A DNA stretch of 64,000 nt from assembly GCF_004210215.2 (NCBI RefSeq), contig NZ_CP067394.1, forward strand, positions 3,348,001 through 3,412,000, written 5' to 3'. The notes under the pieces were generated by a model, which was not told the origin of the DNA, did not search any database, and was given only the letters and a program-made list of their open reading frames with translations. The stretch comes from Cryobacterium sp. SO1 (lineage in GTDB: Bacteria > Actinomycetota > Actinomycetes > Actinomycetales > Microbacteriaceae). Numbering within the stretch: the stretch's first letter is position 1; each line of letters begins with the position of its first letter. Position numbers and translations under genes: made by a program. Positions 21,568 to 29,466 of the stretch are shown here, piece after piece.

Positions 21568-21674
21568 TCTGCGTCCCGGCCCGCCGGTGACGCGCGCCCG
21601 GCCCGCCGGTGACGCGCGCCCGCCCGCCGGTGACGCCCGCCCGCCCGCCACACCCGGTCCCATAAACTTTGGGG

Positions 21675-22643
21675 ATGCCCACGATTCCCGTCATCCTCGA
21701 CGTCGACACCGGCGTCGATGACGCCCTCGCCATCCTGTTCGCCGTCGCCCACCCCGACATCGAGGTGCTCGGCATCAGCTGCGTGGCCGGCAATGCGTCG
21801 CTGGAGCGGGTCGTGGAGAACACCCTGCGGATCCTCGACGTCGCCGGAGCCCCCGACATCCCCGTCGCCGCCGGTGCGCGCCGCCCGCTGATCTCGCCGG
21901 CCCGCACCGCGTCGCACGTGCACGGCGAGGGCGGCCTGGGCACCGTGCACCTGCCGCCAGGCGACCGCACCCCGGCACCGGTCAACGCCGTCGAGCTGAT
22001 GCGCCAGCTAATCACCGACAGCCCCCGCCCGGTGACCCTGGTGGCCCTGGCCCCGCAGACAAACCTGGCGCTACTGCTGCGCCAGTACCCCGATCTGGCC
22101 GAGAGAATCGAACGGATCGTGTTCATGGGCGGCTCGGCCAGCGTGGGCAACGCCACCGCCGTGGCCGAGTTCAACGTCTGGCACGACCCCGAGGCGGCGG
22201 CGATCGTGCTCGATGCGGGCATCCCCACGTTCATGTACGGGCTGGATGTCTTCAACCAGGTGCTCGTCGAGCGCGACCTCGCGGCCGGGCTCGAGACCGG
22301 TGACTCCGCCTACGGCCGGGTGGTGGGCGCGCTGCTGGCCAACCGGGTGGCCCGCAGCGAGAACAGCGCGGCCGAATACACCGGGCTGATCGGCGACGCC
22401 GGGGCGCTGTGCGCCCTCGTCGACCCGGATGGGCTGACCACCCGGCTGTTGCCCGTGCGGGTGGAACTGACCGGCTACGGCCGCGGCCAGACCATCGTGG
22501 ACCAGCGCCGCCGGGTGGGCGAAGACATCCTGCACGGCACAGCCGGCATCTGGGAGGTCGTGGAGGTGGCCCTCGACGTGGACGCCCCACGGTTCGCACG
22601 CCTGTTCCTCGACACCCTCGGCCTCTCCGCCCCCGCGAACTGA
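21675..22643 (+). CDS. Inosine-uridine-type nucleoside hydrolase
   Basis: 322 residues of the IUNH family, which splits ribonucleosides into base and ribose. The calcium-binding signature DVDTGVDD is at residues 9-16; NTLRILDVAG, the EFNVWHDPEAAAIVLDAG block and MGGSA follow as in the family. ATG at 21675 is preferred to a TTG two codons earlier. The stop TGA lies inside the left arm of a family B palindrome (GCGAACTGA). The exact base preference (purine or pyrimidine) cannot be read from sequence. Confidence 0.92.
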   Translation: MPTIPVILDVDTGVDDALAILFAVAHPDIEVLGISCVAGNASLERVVENTLRILDVAGAPDIPVAAGARRPLISPARTASHVHGEGGLGTVHLPPGDRTPAPVNAVELMRQLITDSPRPVTLVALAPQTNLALLLRQYPDLAERIERIVFMGGSASVGNATAVAEFNVWHDPEAAAIVLDAGIPTFMYGLDVFNQVLVERDLAAGLETGDSAYGRVVGALLANRVARSENSAAEYTGLIGDAGALCALVDPDGLTTRLLPVRVELTGYGRGQTIVDQRRRVGEDILHGTAGIWEVVEVALDVDAPRFARLFLDTLGLSAPAN

Positions 22644-22693
22644 GAGAAAAACACCGAAAAACCGCGCGCGAAGGTGCTTAACTCACAGTTCGC
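22635..22693. repeat. Palindromic element family B, copy 1
   Basis: Arms GCGAACTGAGAGAAAAACACC and GGTGCTTAACTCACAGTTCGC. The left arm contributes the nucleoside hydrolase stop codon. It lies between convergent genes, so it may terminate both. With copy 2 it brackets the NUDIX-like gene. Confidence 0.9.
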
Positions 22694-22718
22694 GGATGGG
22701 CGCGGGGCGCGGCTCGGG

Positions 22719-23306
22719 TCAGCGCAGGGCGCCGACCGAGGCCAGGGCCATGCGCAGCAGGCCGCCGCGGCCGCCTTCCATCTCGGCCGAGACCGCGTCG
22801 GTGGCGGCCTCCTCCGGGGTCATCCAGGTGAGTTCGAGGGCATCCTGGCGGGGATCGCAGGTGCCGGTGACGGGCACGACGTAGGCCAGCGAGACGGCGT
22901 GCTGGCGGTCATCCGTGAACGCGGTGATGCCTGGCATCGGGAAGTACTCGGCCACGGAGTACGGCACCGGGCTCGGCGGCAGCTGCGGGAACGCCATCGG
23001 GCCAAGGTCCTTCTCCAGGTGGCGGAACAGGGCGTCGCGCAGGGTCTCGCCGTAGAGCACCCGGCCCGAGACCAGGGTGCGGGTCATCTTGCCCTCCGGG
23101 GTGGCGCGCAGCAGCACCCCGACCTCGACGACCTGGCCCAGGCCATCCACGCGCACCGGCACCGCCTCGACGTACAGCAGCGGCAGCCGCTGGCGGATCT
23201 CGGCGAGCTCGACATCGGTGAGCCAGCCGGGATTGGTGCTGGGCGGCGGCGCGTCATCCCCGCCAGGCGTCCAGTCCGGGTCGGGGTCAGGGGTGCGCAC
23301 GCTCAT
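22719..23306 (-). CDS. NUDIX-like DUF4916 family protein
   Basis: 195 residues. After a Pro/Asp-rich N-terminus comes NPGWLTDVELAEIRQRLPLLYVEAVPVRVDGLG and EVGVLLRATPEGKMTRTLVSGRVLYGETLRDALFRHLEKDLGP, a NUDIX-type fold in which the usual GX5EX7REUXEEXGU box is replaced by a GETLRDALFRHLEKDLG helix lacking the REUXEE core. It is therefore probably not a classical NUDIX hydrolase. The ATG at 23306 matches the family start. The gene is bracketed by family B palindromes at 22635 and 23364. Confidence 0.8.
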   Translation of the reverse strand: MSVRTPDPDPDWTPGGDDAPPPSTNPGWLTDVELAEIRQRLPLLYVEAVPVRVDGLGQVVEVGVLLRATPEGKMTRTLVSGRVLYGETLRDALFRHLEKDLGPMAFPQLPPSPVPYSVAEYFPMPGITAFTDDRQHAVSLAYVVPVTGTCDPRQDALELTWMTPEEAATDAVSAEMEGGRGGLLRMALASVGALR

Positions 23307-23363
23307 AGGTTCATTCTCACCCACCCGAGCGACGGATGCACCTCCAGGGGCCGCGAGCACCCC

Positions 23364-23433
23364 GCGACCTGTGAGAAAAGCACCTCTCCCGGCGAGTTTT
23401 CGGTGTGTTTTCGGTGCTTAAGTCACAGTTCGC
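23364..23433. repeat. Palindromic element family B, copy 2
   Basis: Arms GCGACCTGTGAGAAAAGCACC and GGTGCTTAAGTCACAGTTCGC around a longer, diverged loop. It lies between divergent genes (NUDIX-like and carboxylesterase), upstream of both. Confidence 0.88.
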
Positions 23434-23507
23434 GGAACGGGTGGGAGGGGGCGTGGAAGGATGGGAAGGCGCTCAGAGCGCGCCGACCGAGTGTGAGGAT
23501 CGAATAG

Positions 23508-24182
23508 ATGGCCGACAGCATCCGCCCCGAGTCGATCGACCCGGCCGCCGTGCTCTGGTCGGCCGCAGCCGCCGACCGGGTGGGACGCCCGCTGCTGCTG
23601 GTGTTGCACGGCTATGGGTCCACCGAGGGCGACCTGTTCTCGCTGGCCCCGCATCTGCCGCTGCAACCGACGATCGCGGCGCTGCGCGCACCGCTGCCGG
23701 CCGGTCAGGGCTGGTCCTGGTTTCCCATCGGGGTGCCCGGCGAGCCCGTGGGCGACGCCCTCGACGCGGCGGCCCTCGGCATCATCGAGTGGCTCGACGC
23801 CCTGCCCGAGCAACCCGCCTCGATCGGCCTGCTGGGTTTCTCGCAGGGCGGCGCCATGACCCTGCAGCTGATGCGGCACGCGCCGGAACGGTTCGCGTTC
23901 GCGGTGCAGTTGTCGGGGTTCATCGCCAGCGGAACGCATCCGGGCGACACACGGCTCGCCGAAGTCAAGCCACCGGTGTTCTGGGGCCGCGGCACCGTCG
24001 ACCCGGTCATCCCCGAGGCGGCGGTGGCCCGCACCCAGGCGTGGCTGCCGGGGCGCTCCTCGCTCACCGAGCGCATCTACGAGGGGCTCGGCCACTCAAT
24101 CTCGCAGGCCGAACTCGGCGAGATCGTCACGTTTTTGCGCGAGCAGTACGCGGCACCGGCGCCGACCGCGCAGACCGACTGA
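23508..24182 (+). CDS. Alpha/beta hydrolase, phospholipase/carboxylesterase family
   Basis: 224 residues. LLLVLHGYGSTEGDLFSLAPHL gives the oxyanion strand, GFSQGG places the nucleophile at S112, the acid is in GTVDPVIP (about D165) and the His in GLGHSI (about H198). This is the acyl-protein thioesterase-like cytosolic carboxylesterase group, acting on short acyl esters. ATG at 23508 has GAGGA upstream. The family is clear; the substrate is not. Confidence 0.9.
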   Translation: MADSIRPESIDPAAVLWSAAAADRVGRPLLLVLHGYGSTEGDLFSLAPHLPLQPTIAALRAPLPAGQGWSWFPIGVPGEPVGDALDAAALGIIEWLDALPEQPASIGLLGFSQGGAMTLQLMRHAPERFAFAVQLSGFIASGTHPGDTRLAEVKPPVFWGRGTVDPVIPEAAVARTQAWLPGRSSLTERIYEGLGHSISQAELGEIVTFLREQYAAPAPTAQTD

Positions 24183-24228
24183 CCGGCACCCCGACTGACC
24201 GGCACCCCCGGGCACGGATGCCCCGACG

Positions 24229-24298
24229 CCGAGCTGCCCCCGAACGGACGAATTGCCCCGTCCCAACGGAGCAACTCGTCCGGGGCGGGGCAACTCGG
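24229..24298. repeat. Palindromic element family C, copy 1
   Basis: 70-bp palindrome between convergent genes: CGGACGAATTGCCCCG faces CGGAGCAACTCGTCCG, with outer CCGAGCTGCCCC and GGGGCAACTCGG arms. A related copy is at 49997-50064. Confidence 0.88.
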
Positions 24299-24311
24299 TG
24301 AAAACGGCGGG

Positions 24312-24752
24312 CTAGGAGCGCTTCTGGGCGGCCTTCTCGTTCTGGGCCGCGAAGCGCTCGGCGTGCGCCTTCTTGCGGGCCTTCTCGGCGTCGCGGTCCT
24401 TCACGCGGATCTGCTCCTCGCGCACCTCGAACTGGGTGGCGCGCTCGGTGACGAGCCAGGCTGGCGGCTGCTGCAGCAGCGCGAGGATCTCGGCGCTGGT
24501 GAGGGGCTCGGTCACTTCACCGCGGGCCAGGCCCGAGATCGAGACGCCGAGCTTGGCGGCGACGACCTGCTTGGGGTGCGGGCCGTTGGCGCGCAGCTCG
24601 GTGAGCCACTCCGGCGGGCTCGCCTCGAGGGCGGCCAACTCGGTGCGCGACACCGGGGCGGACTGGAACTCCTCGGGTGCTGCTTCGAGCAGAATCCCGA
24701 GCTTCTGGGCAGCCGTGGCCGGCTTCATGGTCTGGGTCTTCTTCTCGCTCAT
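24312..24752 (-). CDS. DUF5997 family protein
   Basis: 146 residues, recognised as the actinobacterial DUF5997 family: AAQKLGILLEAAPEEFQ, TELRANGPHPKQVVAAKLGVSISGLARG (a helix-turn-helix-like segment) and AEILALLQQPPAWLVTERATQ. The C-terminal 40 residues are highly charged Lys/Glu/Ala helix. ATG at 24752 gives the family start; the open frame beyond is spurious. The divergent neighbour is a LysR-type ligand-binding protein, a pairing I recall from other actinobacteria, suggesting the two work together, possibly as a DNA-binding half and a sensor half. Confidence 0.78.
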   Translation of the reverse strand: MSEKKTQTMKPATAAQKLGILLEAAPEEFQSAPVSRTELAALEASPPEWLTELRANGPHPKQVVAAKLGVSISGLARGEVTEPLTSAEILALLQQPPAWLVTERATQFEVREEQIRVKDRDAEKARKKAHAERFAAQNEKAAQKRS

Positions 24753-24881
24753 AGTTCCAGCGTATAGCCTGAGAGCACTATGGTTTCGGTGCCTTGCGCC
24801 CGGACGCCGCCAGAACGGCCGCTCGCCCGCCCATCGCAGCCGCCACCCACGCACTGACACACGTTAAACGAGAGGATGCCG

Positions 24882-25673
24882 GTGACCTTTTCCATTGCCT
24901 TCGTCGCCGGGGTCACCCCCACTAAATGGACCCGGATCTGGGCCGACCGCCGCCCGGAGGTCGAGCTCGAGGTCTTCCGCACCGCTATCGCCGAACAGGA
25001 GGCCGTGCTGCGCGACGGCCGCGCCGACGTGAGCCTGGTGCGCCTGCCGATCGATGTCGAGGGCCTGAGCCTGATCAACCTCTACAACGAGATCCCCGTG
25101 GTGGTCGTCGCCAAGGACCATTTCCTGGCCGACGCCGACAGCGTGGTCGTGGCCGACCTGGTCGACGAGCACCTGCTGCAGGACCCCGACGACGTCCCCG
25201 AGTGGCGCGACGCCGCCGCCGAGGTGCGCGACGGCAGCCGCCGCCCGCTCCCGCCAATGCGCGACATGGACGAGACCATGGAGCTGGTCGCCGCCGGGGT
25301 GGGCATCGTCATCCTGCCGCACTCGGTGGCCCGCTTGCACAGCCGCAAGGATGTCGTCTCCCGTCCGGTGGAGGACACCGCCGAGAGCCGCATCGCGTTG
25401 GCCTGGCGCACCGTGGACACCACTCCCGACGTGGAGGAGTTCATCGGCATCGTGCGCGGACGCACCCCCGACAGCTCCCGGAAGAACGCCGCGCTGCCCA
25501 CCGACGAGCCGGTGAAGAAGGAAAAGAAGACCGCGAAGGCCAAGGCCGCCGCCAAGGCCGTGCGCGCCGCCGCGGCCGCCGCGAAGCCGGCCACCGCCCG
25601 CAAGACCCAGAGCGCCGGCCGCACCCGCAACTCCCCCAGCCCCCAGGCCGGCAAACGCCGGGGCGGTCGCTGA
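24882..25673 (+). CDS. LysR-type substrate-binding domain protein without HTH
   Basis: About 263 residues with the periplasmic-binding-like fold of LysR effector domains (FSIAFVAGVTPTKWTRIW, DVSLVRLPID, EIPVVVVAKDHFL, AAGVGIVILPHSVARLH, ALAWRT) but no helix-turn-helix. The last 60 residues are a Lys/Ala/Arg-rich, histone-like tail (KKEKKTAKAKAAAKAVRAAA) that may bind nucleic acid. GTG at 24882 is preferred because GAGAGG lies six bases upstream; ATG at 24876 abuts that site. Divergent from DUF5997. Confidence 0.78.
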   Translation: MTFSIAFVAGVTPTKWTRIWADRRPEVELEVFRTAIAEQEAVLRDGRADVSLVRLPIDVEGLSLINLYNEIPVVVVAKDHFLADADSVVVADLVDEHLLQDPDDVPEWRDAAAEVRDGSRRPLPPMRDMDETMELVAAGVGIVILPHSVARLHSRKDVVSRPVEDTAESRIALAWRTVDTTPDVEEFIGIVRGRTPDSSRKNAALPTDEPVKKEKKTAKAKAAAKAVRAAAAAAKPATARKTQSAGRTRNSPSPQAGKRRGGR

Positions 25674-25696
25674 CCACCCCCTCACGAACCCCCTCA

Positions 25697-25753
25697 CGAA
25701 CTGTGAGTTAAGCACCTATCCGGGCGCGTTTTGGGGGCTTTTCTCACAGTTCG
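25697..25753. repeat. Palindromic element family B, copy 3
   Basis: Arms CGAACTGTGAGTTAAGCACC and TTTCTCACAGTTCG. It lies between convergent genes; the right arm supplies the stop (CGC GAA CTG TGA) of the GyrI-like gene. Confidence 0.88.
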
Positions 25754-26430
25754 CGGAGACGGTGGGGAGCGACCGGCTGGCGGAGGACGGTGCGCAGCTT
25801 GGCGGGGGCGACCCGGCGCGGGTCGCCGAGGTAGACCTCGTGGTGTCGGCCGCGCTCGCGCAGGCCCGCCGCGGGCAGCACCTCGCCGTGCAAGCGGGCC
25901 AGCGCGGGCGCCTCGTCGTCGTAAGAGCCCACGTGCAGCAGCTGCCCGCAGAGCCCTTCGTCGAGCCGCTCGATCCGCACCAGGTCCAGCCCGGGCAACG
26001 GTTTCTTCTTGGCGGCAGCCTTGGCACGCGCCGCCACGATGGCCTCGCCGATGGCCGCATCACTCACCCAGTCAGGCTGGCTGATCAACATGGTCCAGCT
26101 CCACGCGGCCTTGTTGCGGGCGCTGAACACGGATGCGTCATCCGCGTACCAAAGCCCCTCCAGCGGCCCCACCACCAGGTCGCGGCCGGCCCGTTTGCTC
26201 GCGAATTTCACGGTGTACGCCACCGCGTAGAGCGCCTCCACGGCCTCGGCATGGGCCGGAGAGGTGTTCGGGTCGCCGTGCCCGTCGACCGCGAGGAACC
26301 GCTGCGGCGGCACCGTCAGCGTCTCCCAGTCCCGGTTCTTCGGCGCGTACAGGGCTCGCAACTCGCGCTTCACGTCGTAGGCAACCGCCACCACGTCGGG
26401 CCCGTCGACAACCTCGGACACCCTCACCAC
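25744..26430 (-). CDS. GyrI-like small-molecule-binding protein
   Basis: 228 residues related to GyrI-like/SOUL-type ligand-binding domains (PPQRFLAVDGHGDPNTSPAHAEAVEALYAVAYTVKF, PLEGLWYADD, LLHVGSYDDEAPALARLHGEV), known from multidrug-binding regulator domains and gyrase inhibitors. No DNA-binding domain is attached. It is the last gene of the row ABC ATPase, permease, VOC, GyrI-like, so a role in drug binding or sequestration is a reasonable inference. Starts at GTG 26430 (or 26427). The last codons R-E-L-stop lie in a family B palindrome. Confidence 0.82.
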   Translation of the reverse strand: MVRVSEVVDGPDVVAVAYDVKRELRALYAPKNRDWETLTVPPQRFLAVDGHGDPNTSPAHAEAVEALYAVAYTVKFASKRAGRDLVVGPLEGLWYADDASVFSARNKAAWSWTMLISQPDWVSDAAIGEAIVAARAKAAAKKKPLPGLDLVRIERLDEGLCGQLLHVGSYDDEAPALARLHGEVLPAAGLRERGRHHEVYLGDPRRVAPAKLRTVLRQPVAPHRLREL

Positions 26431-26481
26431 TCCAGGCTCCCTCGCGTCACGGCGCCGTCTTTCGCGTCGAGCACCACCGGC

Positions 26482-26862
26482 TCAGTTCTGCAGGACCGAG
26501 AGGATGTTGCCGGCCGGGTCGGTGAACCAGGCGATCCGCGGGTCGCCGTTCGCGATGCCACGCGCGTCCTGATCGAACCCGTCGTAACGGAGGAACTCCA
26601 CACCGCGTTCGGCCAGCACATCGACGGACTGATTGATGTTCGCCACGGCAAGGTTGAGGATGGTGAAGGTGGCCGGCTGATGGTCGGGCTTGGGGTACAC
26701 GATCACCTCGGCGCCGCCCGGCAGCGTCAACCGCAGCAGGCCCATGCCGCCGTCCGCCACGTCGAGGCCGAGCACGTCGCCGTAGAAGCCGCGCGCCACC
26801 TCGATGTCGGGCACCGCGAATCCACTGAAACCGTGCAGGTACTCCAGATCGATGGTCGGCAT
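26482..26862 (-). CDS. VOC (glyoxalase/bleomycin-resistance) family protein
   Basis: 126 residues with two beta-alpha-beta-beta-beta modules: GFSGFAVPDIEVARGFYGDVLGL, then IVYPKPDHQPATFTILNLAVANINQSVDVLAERGVEF, and WFTDPAGNILSVLQ at the end. VOC proteins include metal-dependent lyases and antibiotic-binding proteins. ATG at 26862 follows AGAAGGAG closely. It lies 36 bp behind the ABC permease gene and is probably in its transcript. Confidence 0.87.
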   Translation of the reverse strand: MPTIDLEYLHGFSGFAVPDIEVARGFYGDVLGLDVADGGMGLLRLTLPGGAEVIVYPKPDHQPATFTILNLAVANINQSVDVLAERGVEFLRYDGFDQDARGIANGDPRIAWFTDPAGNILSVLQN

Positions 26863-26898
26863 GTCCGCTCCTTCTGGTCAGGCGTGGGGGCTCCCCGG

Positions 26899-27741
26899 TC
26901 AGCGGGAGCTGATCTGGGCGAACTTACGGATGCACAATGGCACGAACACCACGAGCAGCACAACCACCCCGATCAGCACGGTGGCCACCGGGTTCTGAAG
27001 CGTCCAGACATCCGGCACCGGCGCGCTGCCCTCGTTGCCGAACAGTTCGCGGGCAGCCTGCACGAGCGCGGACACCGGGTTGAACTCGGCGAAGATGCGC
27101 AAAGGGTCTGGCAGGGTCTCGATCGGCACGAACGCGTTGGAGATGAACGTGATCGGGAACAGGATGATGAACGAGGCATTGTTGATCACCTCTGGCGAAC
27201 GCACGCTCATGCCCAGCAGCGCCATCACCCAGCTGAACGCGTAGCTGAACAGCAGCAGCAGGCCGACACCGGCGAAGAACTCACCCATCGACGAGTTCAC
27301 CCGCCAGCCCACCAAAAAACCGGTGGCCATCATGATGATCATCGAGATGGTGTTGAGCACCAGGTCACCGTTGGTACGGCCGATCAGCACCGCCGACGAG
27401 CTCATCGGCAGGCTGCGGAACCTGTCGATGATGCCGTCCTTGAGGTCTTGGGCCATGGCCGCGCCGGAGAACGTGGAGCCGAACACCACGGTCTGGGCGA
27501 AGATTCCGGCCATCAGGAACTGCACATAATCGGTGCCCTGCACCGCAATGGCGCCACCGTAGACCTGACTGAACAGCAGCACGAACATGATCGGCTGGAT
27601 GACGGCGAAGACCAGCATGTCCGGGGTGCGCTTGATCTTGATGAGGTTGCGCTTGGTGGTCGTCCAGCCGTCGGAGGACCACAGGGACAGCGGGTTCCAG
27701 GTGGGCTGGGCCGGGGCCGGACGGGTGGCGGTTGCGGTCAT
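26899..27741 (-). CDS. ABC-2 type exporter permease (DrrB-like)
   Basis: 280 residues. N-terminal cytoplasmic segment ending in TKRNLIKIKRTPDMLVF, then six hydrophobic segments including FAVIQPIMFVLLFSQVYGG and a final VATVLIGVVVLLVVFVPL. The loop FIILFPITFISNAFVPIETLPDPLR is the DrrB/ABC-2 signature. Start and the ATPase stop overlap by four bases (ATGA). Together they should form a drug or lipid exporter controlled by the divergent TetR gene. Confidence 0.92.
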   Translation of the reverse strand: MTATATRPAPAQPTWNPLSLWSSDGWTTTKRNLIKIKRTPDMLVFAVIQPIMFVLLFSQVYGGAIAVQGTDYVQFLMAGIFAQTVVFGSTFSGAAMAQDLKDGIIDRFRSLPMSSSAVLIGRTNGDLVLNTISMIIMMATGFLVGWRVNSSMGEFFAGVGLLLLFSYAFSWVMALLGMSVRSPEVINNASFIILFPITFISNAFVPIETLPDPLRIFAEFNPVSALVQAARELFGNEGSAPVPDVWTLQNPVATVLIGVVVLLVVFVPLCIRKFAQISSR

Positions 27742-28733
27742 TTCACCTTCTCCATCTTTTCGTCTTCGTTGTCGGTCGCTGCCTTGTCGGCCTTGTGCCC
27801 GGTGAGCTTGAGGAAAACGTCATCGAGCGTGGGCCGGCGCATGCCGGCGTCGTGCAGTTCGATGCCGGCGGTACGGAGGTCGGCGAGCACATGCTGCAAC
27901 GCCGGCGGGCCGTCGGTGACGGCCACATCGATGCCCCGGCCGTCGCTGGACACCTGCGGCTGACCCGCACCGTACCGGGCCAGCACCTCGCTGGCTGCGG
28001 TGGCGTCGGCCGCGTCGACCAGGGCGATCACCACCCGGTGGCCGCCGATCTGCGCCTTCAGCTCATCGGAGGTGCCCTCGGCGATGACCTTGCCGTCGTC
28101 GATGACCGCGATGCTGTCGGCCAGCTGGTCGGCCTCTTCGAGGTACTGCGTGGTGAGCAGCACGGTGGTGCCGTCGGCGACGAGCTTGTTGATCACGCCC
28201 CACAGCGCGATCCGGCTGCGTGGGTCGAGCCCCGTGGTCGGTTCGTCCAGGAAGAGGATCTTGGGGTTGAACACCAGCGCGCCGGCCAGGTCGATACGGC
28301 GGCGCATGCCGCCGGAGAACCCCTTCACCGGCCGGTTGCCGGCCGCGGTGAGTTCGAACAGGTCGATGAGCTCCTGCGCCCGGCGCCTTGAGGCCGCGCC
28401 GCCGAGGTGGTAGAGCCGGCCGACCATTTCGAGGTTCTCGAAGCCGGTGAGGTTCTCGTCGACGGCCGCGTACTGGCCGGACACCCCGATGATGCTGCGC
28501 ACCGCCTTGGGGTCGTCGAGAACATTGATGCCGTCCACGATCGCGGTGCCGGCATCGGGCCGGATGAGGGTGGTCAGGATCTTGACCACCGTGGTCTTGC
28601 CGGCGCCGTTGGGCCCCAGGATCGCCTTGACGGTGCCGCGCGGCACGGTGAGGTCCAGCCCGGCGAGAGCATGTACCGGACCGGTCTTGGATTTGTAGGT
28701 CTTGGTGAGCCCGGAGGCTTCGATGATCGTCAT
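27738..28733 (-). CDS. ABC exporter ATPase (DrrA-like)
   Basis: 331 residues. Walker A GPNGAGKTT, Q-loop, signature FSGGMRRRIDLA, Walker B ILFLDEPTTGLD and H-loop TTQYLEEADQLAD are all intact. The C-terminal extension with the LDDVFLKLTGHKAD block is the DrrA-type regulatory tail. ATG at 28733 begins TIIEASGLTKTYKSKTGPVHAL; a longer open frame would run into the operator region and is rejected. Operon with the permease, VOC and GyrI-like genes. Confidence 0.94.
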   Translation of the reverse strand: MTIIEASGLTKTYKSKTGPVHALAGLDLTVPRGTVKAILGPNGAGKTTVVKILTTLIRPDAGTAIVDGINVLDDPKAVRSIIGVSGQYAAVDENLTGFENLEMVGRLYHLGGAASRRRAQELIDLFELTAAGNRPVKGFSGGMRRRIDLAGALVFNPKILFLDEPTTGLDPRSRIALWGVINKLVADGTTVLLTTQYLEEADQLADSIAVIDDGKVIAEGTSDELKAQIGGHRVVIALVDAADATAASEVLARYGAGQPQVSSDGRGIDVAVTDGPPALQHVLADLRTAGIELHDAGMRRPTLDDVFLKLTGHKADKAATDNEDEKMEKVK

Positions 28734-28768
28734 GCCACGCCCTTGCCGAATCGGATGGGTATGCTGGT

Positions 28769-28787
28769 ATGTGTACATCGTACACAT
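28769..28787. promoter_or_regulatory. TetR operator palindrome
   Basis: ATGTGTAC-ATC-GTACACAT, a perfect 8-bp inverted repeat with a 3-bp centre, in the 86-bp divergent space between the ABC ATPase and TetR genes. Placement and symmetry make it the likely autoregulatory operator for both transcripts. Confidence 0.85.
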
Positions 28788-28819
28788 GTGAGCTTTTATC
28801 GTAACGAAACGGATGCGAG

Positions 28820-29461
28820 ATGACAACGGGTCTCGGCGATTCTCCGGCACGAACTTCCTACCGGCACGGCGACCTGCGCCGGGCCCTCATCGACGCCGGC
28901 GTGGACCTCGCCCAGGAGGGCGGACCGGCCGCCGTCGTGCTGCGGGAGGCCACCCGACGCGCCGGCGTGGCCCCCTCCGCCGCCTACCGGCACTTCGCCG
29001 ACCGGCAGGCGTTGCTGGATGCCGTGTGTTCACGGTGCCAGGCACTGGTGGCCCGGGCCATCGAGGCCGATCAGGCGGGCATCCGGTCGACGGATGCGGC
29101 CGAAGCGGCCCGGTTGCGCTTTCGCGCTGTGGGTACCGGGTACCTGCGGTTCGCCCTGGAGCAGCCCGGCCAGTTCCAGACCGCGTTCTCGGCATCGTCC
29201 GACCTGGACAGCGCCACCAGTGCGGCGCGCGCCGGCGAGCACGGCCTCACCCCGTTCCAGCTGCTCACCGTCGCGCTGGACGACCTGGTGACGCAGGGGC
29301 TGTTGCCGACCGAGCGCCGGCCGGCAGCGGAGTTCCTGGCCTGGTCGGCCGTGCACGGGCTGGCGGAACTGTTCATCGACGGACCGTTGCGAGCCCTGCC
29401 GGCCCCGGTGAAACAGACACTGATCAGCCGGGTGATCGACATGGTGGAGCAGGGGCTGTAG
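28820..29461 (+). CDS. TetR family transcriptional regulator
   Basis: 213 residues. The DNA-binding domain is YRHGDLRRALIDAGVDLAQEGG followed by the helix-turn-helix VLREATRRAGVAPSAAYRHFADRQALLDAV (about 42-72); the C-terminal half is the WHG-type ligand-binding domain (FALEQPGQFQTAFS, LAWSAVHGLAELFIDGPL). It faces the ABC exporter operon across a perfect palindrome and probably represses it until a drug-like ligand binds. Confidence 0.93.
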   Translation: MTTGLGDSPARTSYRHGDLRRALIDAGVDLAQEGGPAAVVLREATRRAGVAPSAAYRHFADRQALLDAVCSRCQALVARAIEADQAGIRSTDAAEAARLRFRAVGTGYLRFALEQPGQFQTAFSASSDLDSATSAARAGEHGLTPFQLLTVALDDLVTQGLLPTERRPAAEFLAWSAVHGLAELFIDGPLRALPAPVKQTLISRVIDMVEQGL

Positions 29462-29466
29462 CCCGC

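Noticed and set aside
22635..22693. Insertion-sequence ends for family B
   Set aside because: No transposase or target duplication is visible in the window. The elements are called repeats only.
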